Source: Druceiella hillmani (Eukaryota > Arthropoda > Insecta > Lepidoptera > Hepialidae). Taken from it: 64,000 nt of DNA. The notes beneath the pieces are model-generated. The model was given only the letters and a program-made list of their open reading frames with translations. It was not told the DNA's origin and did not search any database. The stretch covers positions 2,863,001 to 2,927,000 of the forward strand of contig JAYKKI010000038.1 in the NCBI GenBank assembly GCA_039881145.1, written 5' to 3'. The translations under genes and the position numbers were made by a program. This document shows, piece by piece, positions 45,233 to 61,285 of this stretch. The number at the start of each line of letters is the position of its first letter. The stretch's first letter is position 1.

Positions 45233-46588
45233 AGACGAAACATTACACATCTATTGCACCAATACTCACCCAATAACGAAAATTAATTATATCAATATCT
45301 GTCAGTTCAAATCGAAGTCTTTCCTCATGACGGATAACATTAATTGTAATCACTCGTGAATATACTCGTAGATTTGTAAATTGCTTATTTAGCCTCAGCA
45401 GACAAAATGATTGTTCTTAAAGAGGGTGAGACCAAATTATTTATATGTATATCCCATTAAAATTAATTCCGTTAGTCGGTCTGTCTGTTTATCACTAATA
45501 CGGTATTAAAACATTTTCAGTGTTTTAATTTCAAAAATGTTGACTTTACAAAAACATTGTTTTATTTTGAAGTTTTATTTTGAAAACCTATTTTTCAACT
45601 AACAGCTGAAGCAAAAAACTTAGCGTTGCGCCAATTATATACTCAAAAGAAACATTTCTAATTCCATTTGAAATCTGTGAAAATTGTCCTGTTCGCTAGA
45701 CTAATGTCGATGTTTTCAATATCTCTATAGACATATATACTTTTTTCACACTAAAAATTGAAAAAATTAAACGTCCTTTAACATATTATGTTCGAAAAAA
45801 GAAATATATAAATTGTTATTTTGTGCCTATGTATGCGGTAATACAAAATTAGGAAGGAAATTATTTAAAGTTGCGAAGAGGTTTCTAATATAATTATTCC
45901 CAAAAAACAATCATTCAATGTGAAAATCGCTTCGACGGAATTTAATACATAAATTACGTATGAATGCAGATAAGAGAAAAATGAATTTTCCTTTTTTGTT
46001 TTTACATTAAGAGAAAGATCATAACATATAACAGTTTTTCATAATTACAAACGCCACTAGCGATTTTCTTTGACAAAAAATTAAATTTGAAAAAACAATT
46101 TAGTACCAGGTGGGTCTGTAAAATGATTCTGTCCAATTTAAAATGTTACTTCACGGAGTTTCTTTGCAAAAACTTTGCAATTTATTTTGTAAACATGTTT
46201 TAAAACCCATTTTTCCATTGTAAACTCTTTATAATCCATTTCTCAATTTTTTAACAAATCATGTCATGAGCGGTGCTTGCAATTGAACAAAATATGGTTT
46301 AGAGTAAGTTTTCTTTCAAGTAAAAGAAAGTCAGTAAATACTCAATTTCACTAAAGTACACTTTTTAGGAAAAGCTTTTATTTTCTGTATTTTTACATTA
46401 ACTTATCTGTTTTTATAATAAATTCATGTTATTACTATAATTTACGATTCTTTATTTGTTTCTTTAATGCATTTTTTACATTCACGCTGTTCATGAACAT
46501 CAACATGTGTAGCATTGCACTCCATGTAACCCTTGGTAACTTTCAGTAGTAAATTATAAGAAAACTCTGACCCACTTTTATTTTATTT

Positions 46589-46592
<4 letters not shown>
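45233..46592. other. AT-rich DNA without recognised genes
   Basis: Only a short GTCGGTCTGTCTGTTTATC word at about 45475 hints at the common interspersed repeat. Confidence 0.45.
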
Positions 46593-46637
<45 letters not shown>

Positions 46638-46642
46638 TATAT
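46593..46642. repeat. (TA)n microsatellite
   Basis: About 25 TA units. Confidence 0.97.
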
Positions 46643-47783
46643 TCCCGCAAATGTAAACGCAATAACCTATCACTAAGGAAATGACAAAACAGTAACAGAA
46701 GGTATAACAGCGTAGATGTAGCTTTATTCTGATTGGTGTTTAAAAACGGCATCCATTTTTGATAGTAGATATTATGCATGTAATTTTTTAATATTTTTAA
46801 TTCACTGTTTACATCGTTATAACATAGTAAAAGTTATGAATATACAATTGGAAACGTTTCAATCAAATTTTAAAAATTATTGAAAATTGTTGATAAATTT
46901 ATTGATAAATTTAAGCCGTTTAAACGCCGCCATTTTCGCGCGCCTCGAATGACGTCATAGTCTATACCCAGTGTTTGTTTACTGTAGGTGTCTCGTTACT
47001 TTAAACATATTTTCAATATAATAGCCGTTTAAACTGTGGAACAAGCTTGAATGCCAGTTTGTAATTAAGAGATATATCACCTTATATATTTAATTGATAG
47101 ATATAAGTATTTTTTAAATATACAATTTTTACTTCATGAAGGTGTCTTTTTTGTCTATTTTTCATAGTCCCTTTTCTGAAAAATCTGAACGTGTTGGAGA
47201 AAAACTGATTACATATTCGTAATTAGCGCCCTAAAATCAGTCATCAAATCTTAGAAGAGGAAAAAAAGTTCAAATTTGCAGGCCTAATTAGAATTAGTTT
47301 CATTGAGGCCTTATATACTGTGCAACTGACCAACAAAATACAAGATGATTTGGTAAAAAAAAAACAACTAAAAAAAATTATTATTTCCCAGTGTACAATT
47401 TAAGATTTCAAATTGCATTCGAAGTGACTTTTTAACTACAAAGCACAACAAACGGTGCCCAATACTAACGCCTTAACTAGCTTTCGTTATTTGATTTTTT
47501 GCACTTAATTCACATATTTCCACGCAAAATACCGTTTTAATAAGATACTATTATTGCATATAGTTATATGCAAAATATTCGATTTATTACACAGCCAATT
47601 TGTAGTTTAATTATTGCAAAATATAGATATATTATCTAATAATAGGCTGTTATCACTAAATACTAAAGGCACTAGCAATAAACGCCATTCTACCAATTTC
47701 AATGGCACGAGTGTATCAAATTAAATGCTATTCAAAAGAAAAGCTATATTTTGTTGGTCAACGAAGAGAGAAAATAATTTCCT
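46643..47783. other. AT-rich DNA with a small GC-rich patch
   Basis: 46915-46985 contains GCCGTTTAAAC, GCCGCCATTTTCGCGCGCC and the CRE-like TGACGTCA; GCCGTTTAAAC recurs at about 47022. It may be a regulatory stretch or repeat; nothing decides between them. Confidence 0.4.
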
Positions 47784-47834
47784 AACTGGTTACAATGGAC
47801 ACTGTCTGGTCTGGACTGAACATTGTAACCAGTT
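47784..47834. repeat. Inverted repeat (14-bp arms, 23-nt loop)
   Basis: AACTGGTTACAATG at 47784-47797 is exactly complementary to 47821-47834. Confidence 0.92.
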
Positions 47835-47878
47835 TAGTTTGAGAGTTATATATCACAAATACTTTATTTTTGACTTAA

Positions 47879-47931
47879 AACTAAGCATTTCATTACCATT
47901 GATTCCTTCAGTGGTAATGATATGCTTAGTT
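47879..47931. repeat. Inverted repeat (21-bp arms, 11-nt loop)
   Basis: AACTAAGCATTTCATTACC and the following two bases pair with 47911-47931, with two mismatches. It lies 44 bp beyond the previous hairpin. Confidence 0.9.
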
Positions 47932-48369
47932 CATTTAAAAAGTTAATCTTTAATAAAAAAAATTGGGTACTCCTGGGTTATCGCAGCTAAAACACGGAAA
48001 ACATACCATCGCTAACCACATTCATACATACTGCTTTTAATGTCATTTAATATACAAAACAAACTGCACGCATCGTTAACTACGTGCCACTTGAAGGCGC
48101 TTGGACTGAACACAAGTTTGCTGGCAGCATTTGAAGAATATATTTAGCAAAGATAGTCTTCGAAACCGACGAGACATTAGAAGCTATGATGAGATATACT
48201 TGTCTAATTCGTAATACAAACAAAACAGGCTTTAATAAATATACATTGACGTTAGAAATATTTCATCATTTCAATCATGATTATAGTACCAATAAACACT
48301 TTTCATTTTGCGACTAATTATGCAATCAAACATTCACGGATTACGCAAAGACCGTGAAAATACTTACTT
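47932..48369. other. AT-rich DNA without recognised genes
   Basis: Nothing recognised. Confidence 0.5.
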
Positions 48370-49737
48370 TTTACTTTTTTTTTCTATTTACGATCAGCCA
48401 GATAGCTATAATTAAATTTTTTGACATCTTATGAACGATTTCAGAAATTGAGCACATCCAATGACGTGACATTTCCCATATTAGTATAGCTTCAGAATCA
48501 GATCAAAGCTAGTCTTGACCTTCTCAATCGGAATATACTTTGATCAGCATCCATAAGTGCTCTAGCTAATTGGTTTGTGTGATCTTCCAGTCTTTGTTTG
48601 TAGCCTTTGCAGGATAAGTTAACCTGTTCTTTTACAGTGGGCATCTCAATATATTCGTATATTTCTGTATTTTTAATAAACCATGGGGCATTTATCAAGG
48701 TTTTTAAGGCTTTATTTTGAAAACGCTGCAGTATCTCAACATTAGAGTGGCTTGCCGTTCCCCACAGCTCAATTCCATACGTCCAGACTGGTTTTATTAC
48801 ACTCTTGTATATAAGCAGTTTATTCTCCAAGCATAGAGAGGATTGTCTCCCTATTAGCCAGTACATTTCTCCAAATTTTTAATTTGCTTGTTCTCTCTTG
48901 GCCTTGACATGTTCTCTCCAAGTAAGTTTCCTATCTAGGTGCATACCTAGGTATTTAACTGTTGCTTTCTGTGATAAAACGGTTCCATCAAGTCTCACTG
49001 GTGGACAGTCTCCTCGCTTCAGTGTGAATGTTATATGTACAGATTTTGTAGCGCTTGCATTTATTCTCCACTTTTTAAGCCATGTTTCTATATTCTTAAG
49101 GTGTTTTTGGAGTTTCATAGATCCTACGTTGGGATCTTTATTACTTGAGAGAATAGCTGTATCGTCAGCATAAGTGGCAATCATTACCTCATCTGAATAG
49201 GGTAAGTCAGCAGTGTAAACTGTGTATAGTACTGGGCCCAGCACTGACCCCTGGGGAACTCCAGCCTCTATTTTGTAGATAGAAGAGTAAGAATTACCGG
49301 TCTTGACTTGGAACATACGATCTTGCAAGTAAGATTCCAAGATTTTGTAGGCACAGTTTGGTAAATGCAGTTTCAATTTATATAGGAGGCCTTTATGCCA
49401 CACACGGTCAAAGGCCTGCTGTACACCCAAGAATACAGCAGAACAGTATTCCTTTTTTTCTAACGTTTGGCGGATTGTATGGGCCACACGATGAATCTGC
49501 TCTACAGTGCCATGTTGTGTGCGGAATCCAAATTGATGATTCGGTATCACCTTACGTTCTTCAAATATTGGGTGAAGTCTTTTTAGTATTAGCTTTTCGA
49601 AAAGCTTGGAAAGTACAGGGAGTAGGCTTATTGGTATGTATGATGCCACTTCTGTTAGTGGCTTCCCAGGTTTAGCAACCATATTTATGATGGAAATTTT
49701 CCATAACAGTGGGAAGTACTGCAGCCTTTTTACTTAA
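48370..49737 (-). pseudogene. Jockey-like LINE reverse transcriptase, 5'-truncated
   Basis: Read from 49737: YFPLLWKISIINMVAKPGKP, then PISLLPVLSKLFEKLIL, NHQFGFRTQHGTVEQIHRV, AVFLGVQQAFDRVWHKG (motif A), GVPQGSVLGPVLY (motif B), ATYADDTAILS (motif C, both Asp present) and VKYLGMHLDRKLTW. In motif A the catalytic Asp of the usual FLDV is Gly (codon 49425-49427, one transition), which alone would abolish polymerase activity. A frameshift near 48870 leads to the conserved tail (KLLIYKSVIKPVWTYGIELW). The reading ends at 48498 and an A-rich 3' tail follows on the minus strand at about 48370-48390. The endonuclease domain and ORF1 are absent, as usual for truncated target-primed insertions. The clade assignment (Jockey group) is from overall resemblance. 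Confidence 0.85.
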
Positions 49738-54065
<4,328 letters not shown>

Positions 54066-55204
54066 ATGCCATCCTGTATTATAAAAAATTGTTTAAGTGC
54101 ATCCCATAAACATAATAGGTCAAATGGGATTACATTCCACAGGTAAGAAAAGTATTTTGTTTAAGTTTAAATCAATTTGAAATTAATGATAAAAGGGACA
54201 TCGTACGCCATAACTAAATATAAAGGTAAAGGACGTACTGAAGCATATATCTTTAAAGTATTATTAGTAAATTGTTGTGTATTTTATAAATTGTTTTACG
54301 TGTATGTATTTGTTTATGCATAAAACGTAACTTTTTTAATAATTATTTGCAGAATTCCTCAAAATCACAAAACAAATAGAAAATGGATAAATATAATTTC
54401 ACACAAAACAAATAATAATTGGCAGCCTTCAAAATTTTCCGTTTTGTGTTCTTTACAGAGGTGTTATTTTAAAGAGGACGATTTTTACACAACACCAAAA
54501 GGATATCGCAAAATTAACAAGACAGCAGTCCCATCCTTATTCACCGTGAGTAACATTTTCCTAAACTGTGACTACTATCAATTGTCTAACCAGTTACTTT
54601 GACCTTCAGACCTTAAAAAAATATGAATTGTTTTCAGGACACACTACCGCCTACTAATTTAACCATACATGGGGACTCCACAAACCATTTCAGTATACAC
54701 GACCGCCGCTCATTAAACCACACTTTTAATTGATAAATCACTCCAATAACCGTGCCATCATCAGATTTAGAATCTGCATTATGTACACCTAGGAAAGAGA
54801 TATTAAAAAAAAAGTTAAAAAGGACAACACAAATAAGCGCAAACAGGTTAGCAAAATTAAAAAATATGCGAAAGGTCAATAAAAAAATTATGAAAAAATA
54901 TATATCTCTAAAAGAATTAACTAAAACTTTAAAAAGAAATAGATTTATAAATAGTGATACTTGCGCAGCTCTAAACAAAAATGTGGTTGCCACTGAAATT
55001 ATAAATTTTCTTTTACAGCTTTGAGAGAAAATACCCAGCTACAAACGGCCTGTATACAAAAAAAAAACAAATTGCGTGGTATTAGCCACGCAAACCATTT
55101 ACGGAACAAATTATTCGAAAACTTCCTCTCAGCCTTCAACTTTATCGTTTTTAATAAAGGATTGCGTTGGCATATTTCTAATTCCAAGAATTACAAAAGA
55201 TAGT
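54066..55204 (+). pseudogene. THAP-domain P-element-like transposase N-terminus with introns
   Basis: Exon 1 (54066-54142) reads MPSCIIKNCLSASHKHN and ends at a good donor (AG, then GTAAGA). Exon 2 (54353-54545) follows an acceptor TTTGCAG and splices in phase to give FHRIPQNHKTNRKW, NNWQPSKFSVLCSLQ, CYFKEDDF and TAVPSLFT, ending at ACC followed by GTGAGT. Together these form a C2CH THAP domain: first Cys pair, invariant Trp, Pro, and the third Cys. The His ligand expected shortly after that Cys is not present; the site reads CSLQRCYF. A third exon begins at 54638 but meets TGA-TAA at 54731-54736. In the same frame, CTPRKEILKKKLKR and a coiled-coil with KELTKTLKRNRFINSD follow, as in THAP9/P-element proteins. 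No transposase core is present. Most likely a decayed P-like transposon or domesticated copy. Confidence 0.65.
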
Positions 55205-55471
55205 TATCCATTGACACGATCTAATAAAAAAGTTCATACAAAAAACAAATGTCAGTTATGAAAAAAATTACTTGAATTGAATAAAAAAGAAAAAAAGTCA
55301 AAAAATAACGGGATATTTACGGAAGCATAACAAAGTAAGCGAAATTGGAGGTAGTTTGATTTTTGAGAAAACTTGGGTACATATTTAAACGTTGTAATTT
55401 CTCACAGTTATAGAGAAATAGATTAATTGTTAATAAGGAACATTGAAAAGAAATAGTGTCTTAAACTCAGA

Positions 55472-55473
<2 letters not shown>
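55205..55473. other. AT-rich DNA
   Basis: Nothing recognised; it may contain further remnant of the P-like element. Confidence 0.4.
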
Positions 55474-55547
<74 letters not shown>

Positions 55548-55604
55548 CATACATATATACATATATACATACATATACACATACACATACACATTTACAT
55601 TTAC

Positions 55605-55640
<36 letters not shown>
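55474..55640. repeat. (TA)n/(TACA)n microsatellite
   Basis: TA tract, then TACATACATATA and CATACACATA patterns, then TA again. Confidence 0.97.
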
Positions 55641-55643
<3 letters not shown>

Positions 55644-55659
55644 TACTCTCTTTAATGGT

Positions 55660-55874
55660 AAGTACATTTTTCAGTTTTTCGAAGTTAATTCTAGATAGCA
55701 CACATCTCCGTAATTGAGTAAAGGTAATAAAACATTTTGACAGAAGTAAACTTTCATTTCAAGAGAGACGAATAGACGAAGAGGTTTTAATAAAAACATT
55801 CTATTAAAGAATAGACGACTCAACTGATTTACATGAGGCTGCCAATCAACATTTTGATCGGTTAATGGAAGCAT
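55660..55874 (-). pseudogene. Non-LTR retrotransposon RT fragment (C-terminal part)
   Basis: The minus strand reads VDWQPHVNQLSRLFFNRM, LLKPLRLFVSLEMKVYF and [20 protein letters not shown], continued in another frame by NFEKLKNVL. This is the thumb/C-terminal stretch after the RT motifs in insect LINEs (pattern W..H......K......L..LR.........K......++.P.L.YG...Y). Both ends are cut: the left abuts a microsatellite and the right is lost. The clade is different from the element at 48370-49737, judging from sequence. Confidence 0.65.
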
Positions 55875-56171
55875 ATTCTTTAAAGATATACATATATATA
55901 CATATCAAATTTTCTCCATTTATTCAGAATATAGCTGAGACATCAATAGACAATCGCTTAATAGAAAATACCAAACTCAACAAAAAATTACAAGCACATA
56001 GTAAGCTCTTCCTAAAAAAAAGAGAGGTTTTTGTTTACGAGGATGGCATATATAAAATTTACCGTTACTATATCATTCTTAAGCTGGCATATTTTTGTCG
56101 TCACCTGTGGGAAGTTTTTGAAATTACATGGGCAGAAACAGTGAATATGTCAGTTTCAAAGTAAATACAAA
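55875..56171 (+). other. Open frame of unknown nature
   Basis: A plus-strand frame (about 55865-56164) contains SIDNRLIENTKLNKKLQAHS and FLKKREVFVYEDGIYKI. It is not microsatellite-derived over this part, but I recognise no family, and no start or splice context supports a gene. Confidence 0.25.
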
Positions 56172-56450
56172 ACGAGAACTTTTTTTTAATGTGTTTCCAT
56201 CCCCTTCACCTTATTCTTCTTTCATATCCTTATACTTACTTATGCACATGTGTCTTATATATGTTCGTGCAAACTGTAGATGGACATAGCATGAATACTT
56301 CATAGTTTTGAAGGAAATAGGGATCCCTAACAAAAATTCCTTAGACGTTGTCCAAAACTGTAACCATTTAACGAAACCAAACAAAAGTTGCAAAGAAAAC
56401 CTTGAGTAAACTGAATTTAATCAATTGATATAACCGAAACGCAACAGCAA
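56172..56450 (-). repeat. Recent dispersed repeat, copy 2
   Basis: Inverted copy of 33218-33494, about seven differences over the inner 250 bp. It starts at the plus-strand words GAGAACTTTTTTTTAATG and ends near TTGATTAAATTCAG read in reverse. Confidence 0.9.
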
Positions 56451-56559
56451 ATTATTATATTAATAGTTTCTTACTTTCTTTTAGTAGGGATGGGGGTTTA
56501 AAAAAATGTTTTATTGTTTTTCAATTACAATGACTTGTCGTGAGTTTTTTCAAAGTCTT

Positions 56560-57010
56560 TAATAAATGGAAACATCCGTTTGCAACAAAATGTTGTACCG
56601 CCCGCTGGTGACCTAACACTATAACACCTATCTAAGAACCATCGCCGAGTAGTCCCAAATATTTTGCAGAAAACCGTATCTAAATAGGTTTTGGAAATAA
56701 ATGGGAACATTAATTTGCAACAAAATGTTGCAGCGCCCCTTGGTGAGCTAACACCATAACACCTACTTCAGAACCATCACCGATTAGTCCCAAATATTTT
56801 GCAGAAAGCCGTATCGAAATCGGTCAAACGGTTTGGGAGTTAAATGGAAACATTCGTTTGCAACAAAATGTTTATTGCGGCGCCCTCTGGTGAGTAATCA
56901 CCGTAACAGCTAAGAACAATTGCCAATGAATTACAAACATTTTACAGAAAACCGTATCTAAACCTGTCAAACAGTCTTGGAGATAAATGGGAACACTGGA
57001 TTGCACAAAC
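56560..57010. repeat. Tandem repeat, 3 units of about 140-150 bp
   Basis: Units near 56565, 56700 and 56846 share AAATGG-AACATT-TTGCAACA, AAATGTTG-GCGCCC-TGGTGA, TAACACC, AGAACCATC-CCGA-TAGTCCC, AAATATTTTGCAGAAA and CCGTATC-AAATCGGTCAAAC. A fourth start (GATAAATGGGAACACTGG) is cut at about 57000. The words are familiar from insect interspersed repeats, but the family is not assigned. Confidence 0.85.
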
Positions 57011-57034
57011 AAAGAAACAACCTCTCAACATAAA

Positions 57035-57038
<4 letters not shown>

Positions 57039-57089
<51 letters not shown>

Positions 57090-57109
57090 TTATATACATA
57101 TATACATAT

Positions 57110-57149
<40 letters not shown>
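57039..57149. repeat. (TA)n/(TACA)n microsatellite
   Basis: TA tract with TACATATA interruptions. Confidence 0.97.
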
Positions 57150-57150
<1 letters not shown>

Positions 57151-57389
57151 GAAAGAAAGCATGATGAAAATAATTAATCAAGTGAGTTCTCGAAACGACA
57201 CGCGGAAAAGTCGAAACGAACAGAGTTAAAACAAATGTCGAAACGACATGCGCAAAATAGGATTCTGTGGTCGTCTATATTTCTTGAAATTGTTGATGGA
57301 AATTAATTGAAATCAATCAAACACTAGTACTTAGAATTTGTTCAGATTTTTCAAACCAATGGTAGGAAAATTAAACAGATGTAAACACT

Positions 57390-57763
57390 GCACCACTTTG
57401 GGACGTAATATTTCGTACTTTTAACTTGAAAGTTATGTACAATATATATGTCTTCCAAAGTGGTATCCATATAATGCTTAATATTTCACAAATATAAAGT
57501 TTCAAAGTGATGTACAATGCCTTTGTCTAGAAAGTGGTATGATTGCATACCACTTTGAAGATATTTCCCAAATATTAAACTTAAAAATGATGTACAATGT
57601 GTATGTCTTCAAAATGGGACGGAAAGCTTTATATTACGCAAAAAGAAAGCTTCAAAGTGATGCACAATGTGTACGTCTTCAAAATGTTACGTAATGCTTA
57701 GGACTTCGAAAATATTAAGCTTCAACGTGGTGTAACGTGTATATGTCGTATATGGTACACAAT
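57390..57763. repeat. Satellite-like tandem array, left part
   Basis: Units of about 70-80 bp: GTACAATGTGTATGTCTTC, AAAATG-TACGTAATGCTTA, ATATTTCGCAAATATTAAG, CTTCAAAGTGAT. About five diverged units before the hAT insertion. The array continues at 61703. Confidence 0.88.
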
Positions 57764-58479
57764 CAGTGGCGTAGCGTAGTGGGGTCGGCAAGGGCGGCCC
57801 GCCCCCGGGCGGCACTTTTTAGGGGGCGGCAAAATTTAACAATAAATAATAAAAATATTTTGTAAATATTTGAACCATTTTATATTTTTATCGCAACTAC
57901 AAATTCGGACAGATTGAAAGGAGCACGGAATTTTTCATTACTTATTTTGTGACGAATTTGGGGAATTCCTTTTCTTTGAATGATATTTTGTAGCGACTGG
58001 CAACAACGTCTATACTGACTTGTGGGAATTCCCCGTTTATGACTAACAATCACCGAGAATGACTTCTATTACATATATATTAAGTTCAATATAGTTTATT
58101 ACACGTACGGGGAAGCCCCTTTAAGGTACGGGGAATTACGTGCTTTGAAAAAGTTTGACAATTCAAAGAAAGTTTTATTGATGAATCGTCAGTTGTCCAA
58201 TTCACATTGTCGCGTATTTTAATTATGTTACGCTTTCCAAATTGTGATTTTTGTGCAAATAAGTACGTGTAGTGGTTGTGAAATTATTGAACAACTTTCA
58301 ACTGTGTGAGTATTAAATATTATATTTATCTAATTGTATGTTGGACTATCTGATATGTTTTTCAAACTTTAATTTATTAAAATAAAAAAACCGCCCAAGT
58401 GCATAAAGTGTTTTCACATTTTAAAGGGATCTAGACCGGAAACTCTGATATAAATTTCAATTTAATATGTGTAAGTAAG

Positions 58480-58605
58480 TACTCGTTCCTATGAAAAAAG
58501 ATCTTGACAGACAGACAGACGGTCATTGAAATGATTTAATAAAAGTAAAGATAGATAAAGGTTCAATTATTTCCTTTTGAGGTACAAAACCCTAAATACG
58601 GAAAA
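58480..58605 (-). repeat. Fragment of common insect interspersed repeat nested in the hAT element
   Basis: TTCCTATGAAAAAAGATC, TTGACAGACAGACAGACGG, and at the end CCTTTTGAGGTACAAAACCC match the usual inverted order of the repeat seen at 43036-43360 and 50775-50905. Confidence 0.5.
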
Positions 58606-58731
58606 TTTCAGTAAAGCAAGGTTTTTTTTTAAATCTACTAGGTACTTCTTGTGATGAAATGTTCGATAGTTTTGTTTACAACTCTAACTTGTACTTTTAT
58701 CATTTAATATTTTTTTATTTTAGCTTCAAAA

Positions 58732-61285
58732 ATGAAAAGAGTAAAAGAAAGTGAAAATCTTACCGTAATAAGAGAAGAGCTAAGTTGGAAAATATTAGAG
58801 CAAATGAAGGAGCTTTACTTAAATATGTGAAAAGTGTTGTTCCTGAGACGTCAGATTCCTGGCCTTCAAACCCAGAACAAGCTGAAAAAATACAAGAACT
58901 TGACACTGTTCCTAAAGATCAAATTCCAACAACATCTACTGCATTAGTGTCTCCATCTGTATGTCCAGACATGGACATGCATAGTTCCGAAACAGAGATG
59001 GATACAACATCAGCATTGTCTGCTATTCAATACCAAAATTTCGACGATATTGGAAAATGGCCTGAACACATAGACGAAAATATCCGATAGCATCTCATTC
59101 AGCAAGGACAGGAAATTATTCAGCATGTTGATACTAATTTCGCTGAAATGTCAACAGTAACACGCTCAGATTCGTGCTCTTTAAAATCAAAAGGAGAGAC
59201 AAGACGGCTTACTAAGGAATGGTTTTACCGTACATTGACTAACGGCGAAAAAGTTTTACGTACTTGGATGGCTTATTCTCCATCTAAAGCATCATTACTT
59301 TGCTTTTGTTGTCGTTTATTTGAGAACGTAAATACACCGAATGGATCTAAATTTTGCTCATCTGATGGATTTAATACTTGGTGGAAATTAAATCCTAAGG
59401 TTTCAAGTCACGAATCAAGTGCACTACACATCCAAAATTATTGCAAATGGAAGGAGTTGGACAGCATACTTAAAAAAGGACAGACTATTGACAAAAAGAG
59501 CAAGACATAGTGGCAAAATAAATAAAGAAATGGGAGGAAATTCTTATCAGAATGTTTGATATTATAAGATTCCTTGCCAAACAAAATTTGGCTTTACGTG
59601 GACATATAGAAAACGACACCAGTACCAATAGAGGAAACTTTTTAGAATTGATTAATTTAATTGCAAAATACGTTTTTGTACTTCGTGAACATCTTGTAAG
59701 GTCTAAAATGTGTGGCAAAATTTCAATCACTTATATGTCACCACAAATACAAAACGAATTTATTGCCATTTTGGGAAATAATGTTCGCCAACATATCATC
59801 GGACAAATAAAAAAGGCTAAGTATTATTCAATTATATTCGACAGCACTCCAGATCTTTCTCATAAAGATCAAACAAGTCAGGTATTAAGATACGTAGTAA
59901 TTGAAAATCAGGAAGTAAAAGTAATGGAATCTTTTAGAGATTTCATTGAAACTAAAGACAAAACTGCTGAAGGAATTTCAAAGATGATTTTGGACAAGAT
60001 TCAAGCTGATGGCCTAGATATAAGCAACTGTAGAGGCCAAGCATATGATAATGCTGCTGTTATGGCTGGAAAGTATTCAGGAGTTCAGCAAAGAATTCAA
60101 GAAATAAACCCTAAAGCTGAATTCGTACCTTGCTCAAATCATTCGTTAAACCTAGTTTGTTTACACGCTGCCTCAATTGAGGTGGATTCAGTAACTTTTT
60201 TCGGCACTTTAGAACGTTGTTATTCTTTTTTTTCCTCATCGACACATCGTTGGGAAGTTCTGATAACAGCTACAGGCAAAAGCTTAAAAAGGGTTCAAGA
60301 CACGCGGTGGAGTGCAAGAGGCGATGCCGTAAATGTGACATGGCATCATTACAAAGACATTCTCGTCACTTTGAAAAAACTGACAGAGGCAGGTGAAAGC
60401 TTAAACACTAGGACAGATGCAGGTGCTTTACTAGTTTCGATGGAGTCATTTTCCTTTCTTTGTTTTTTGGGCCTGTGGCAACCGGTGCTACATGAAGTGA
60501 ATGATGCACAAAAATATTTACAAACAAGGGGACTTGACATAAGATTGTGCGCTCAGAAAGTAAATGCTTTGCAGATGATATTGACAGAGAAAAGAGAGGA
60601 ATGGGCAAATGGCACTGTAGGTTATGCAAAAAATATGTGTGAAGAACTTGGAATTTCCATAAAACCTCGGAGGCGGCACGCGCATAACAAGAAAGCATAT
60701 TTTTGATGACGGAACTAGAGATGCTAACTTGTCTTGTGAAAATGAGTTGAGACGAAAGCTGTTTTCTTCGTTAGATAGAGTTATTGTAGAAATTCTTGAG
60801 CGTTTTTAACAGCTACAGAATTTAACGGATAAGTTTGCTTATCTAACGCCGGCTATATTATTAGATCCATACAACACTGAATGTAATCTAGACTACGCAT
60901 TTGACGAAATTGACGAGCATGATTTCAAGCTGGAAAGACTTCGACTGCAGACTTTCGTTGCTGCTACAGGCAACGAAAATAAATTAATTAATGCAGACTC
61001 ACTTGAATTATTTAAATTTATTGTCAAATCCAAGGTGGAAGATACTCTGCCCAATATTTTAATAATGTTCCGAATATTTTTCACAGTTGCCATAAGTAAT
61101 GCCAGCTGTGAGAGAAGTTTTCAAAATTGAAATTGATTAAACATTATTTAAGATCGACAATGAGTACTCTAAGACTAACTAATTTGGCTATTTTGTCTAT
61201 TGAGCAAGAGGTGTGTGAGGCGATAGACATTGACGGTGCAATAAAAGACTTTGCTCTTAAAAAAAGTAGACGTATAAAATTTTAA
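58732..61285 (+). pseudogene. hAT transposase, ZMYM1/TTF-type, broken
   Basis: The frame follows a good acceptor-like TTTTAG at about 58719-58724. The start MKRVKESEN (58732) frameshifts to NKRRAKLENIRANEGALLKY. 59148-59510 encodes a TTF-type zinc finger region (TRRLTKEWFYRTL, LCFCCRLF). 59552-60706 gives YYSIIFDSTPDLSHKDQTSQ with the first catalytic Asp, CRGQAYDNAAVMAGKYSGVQ with the second, and CSNHSLNLVCLHAA and TRWSARGDAV. After a frameshift at an oligo-T run near 60703, the reading continues as LLDPYN and AISNASCERSF, then KLIKHYLRSTMSTLRLTNLAI, the hAT dimerisation region, ending at 61285. Family length is about 750 residues and all parts are represented, but about five frame breaks or stops make it inactive. 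It acted in the nucleus on the TIRs of the same element. Confidence 0.9.

Noticed and set aside
46949..46956. CRE-type TGACGTCA sites (also near 17328)
   Set aside because: An 8-bp match without a neighbouring gene is not evidence of regulation.
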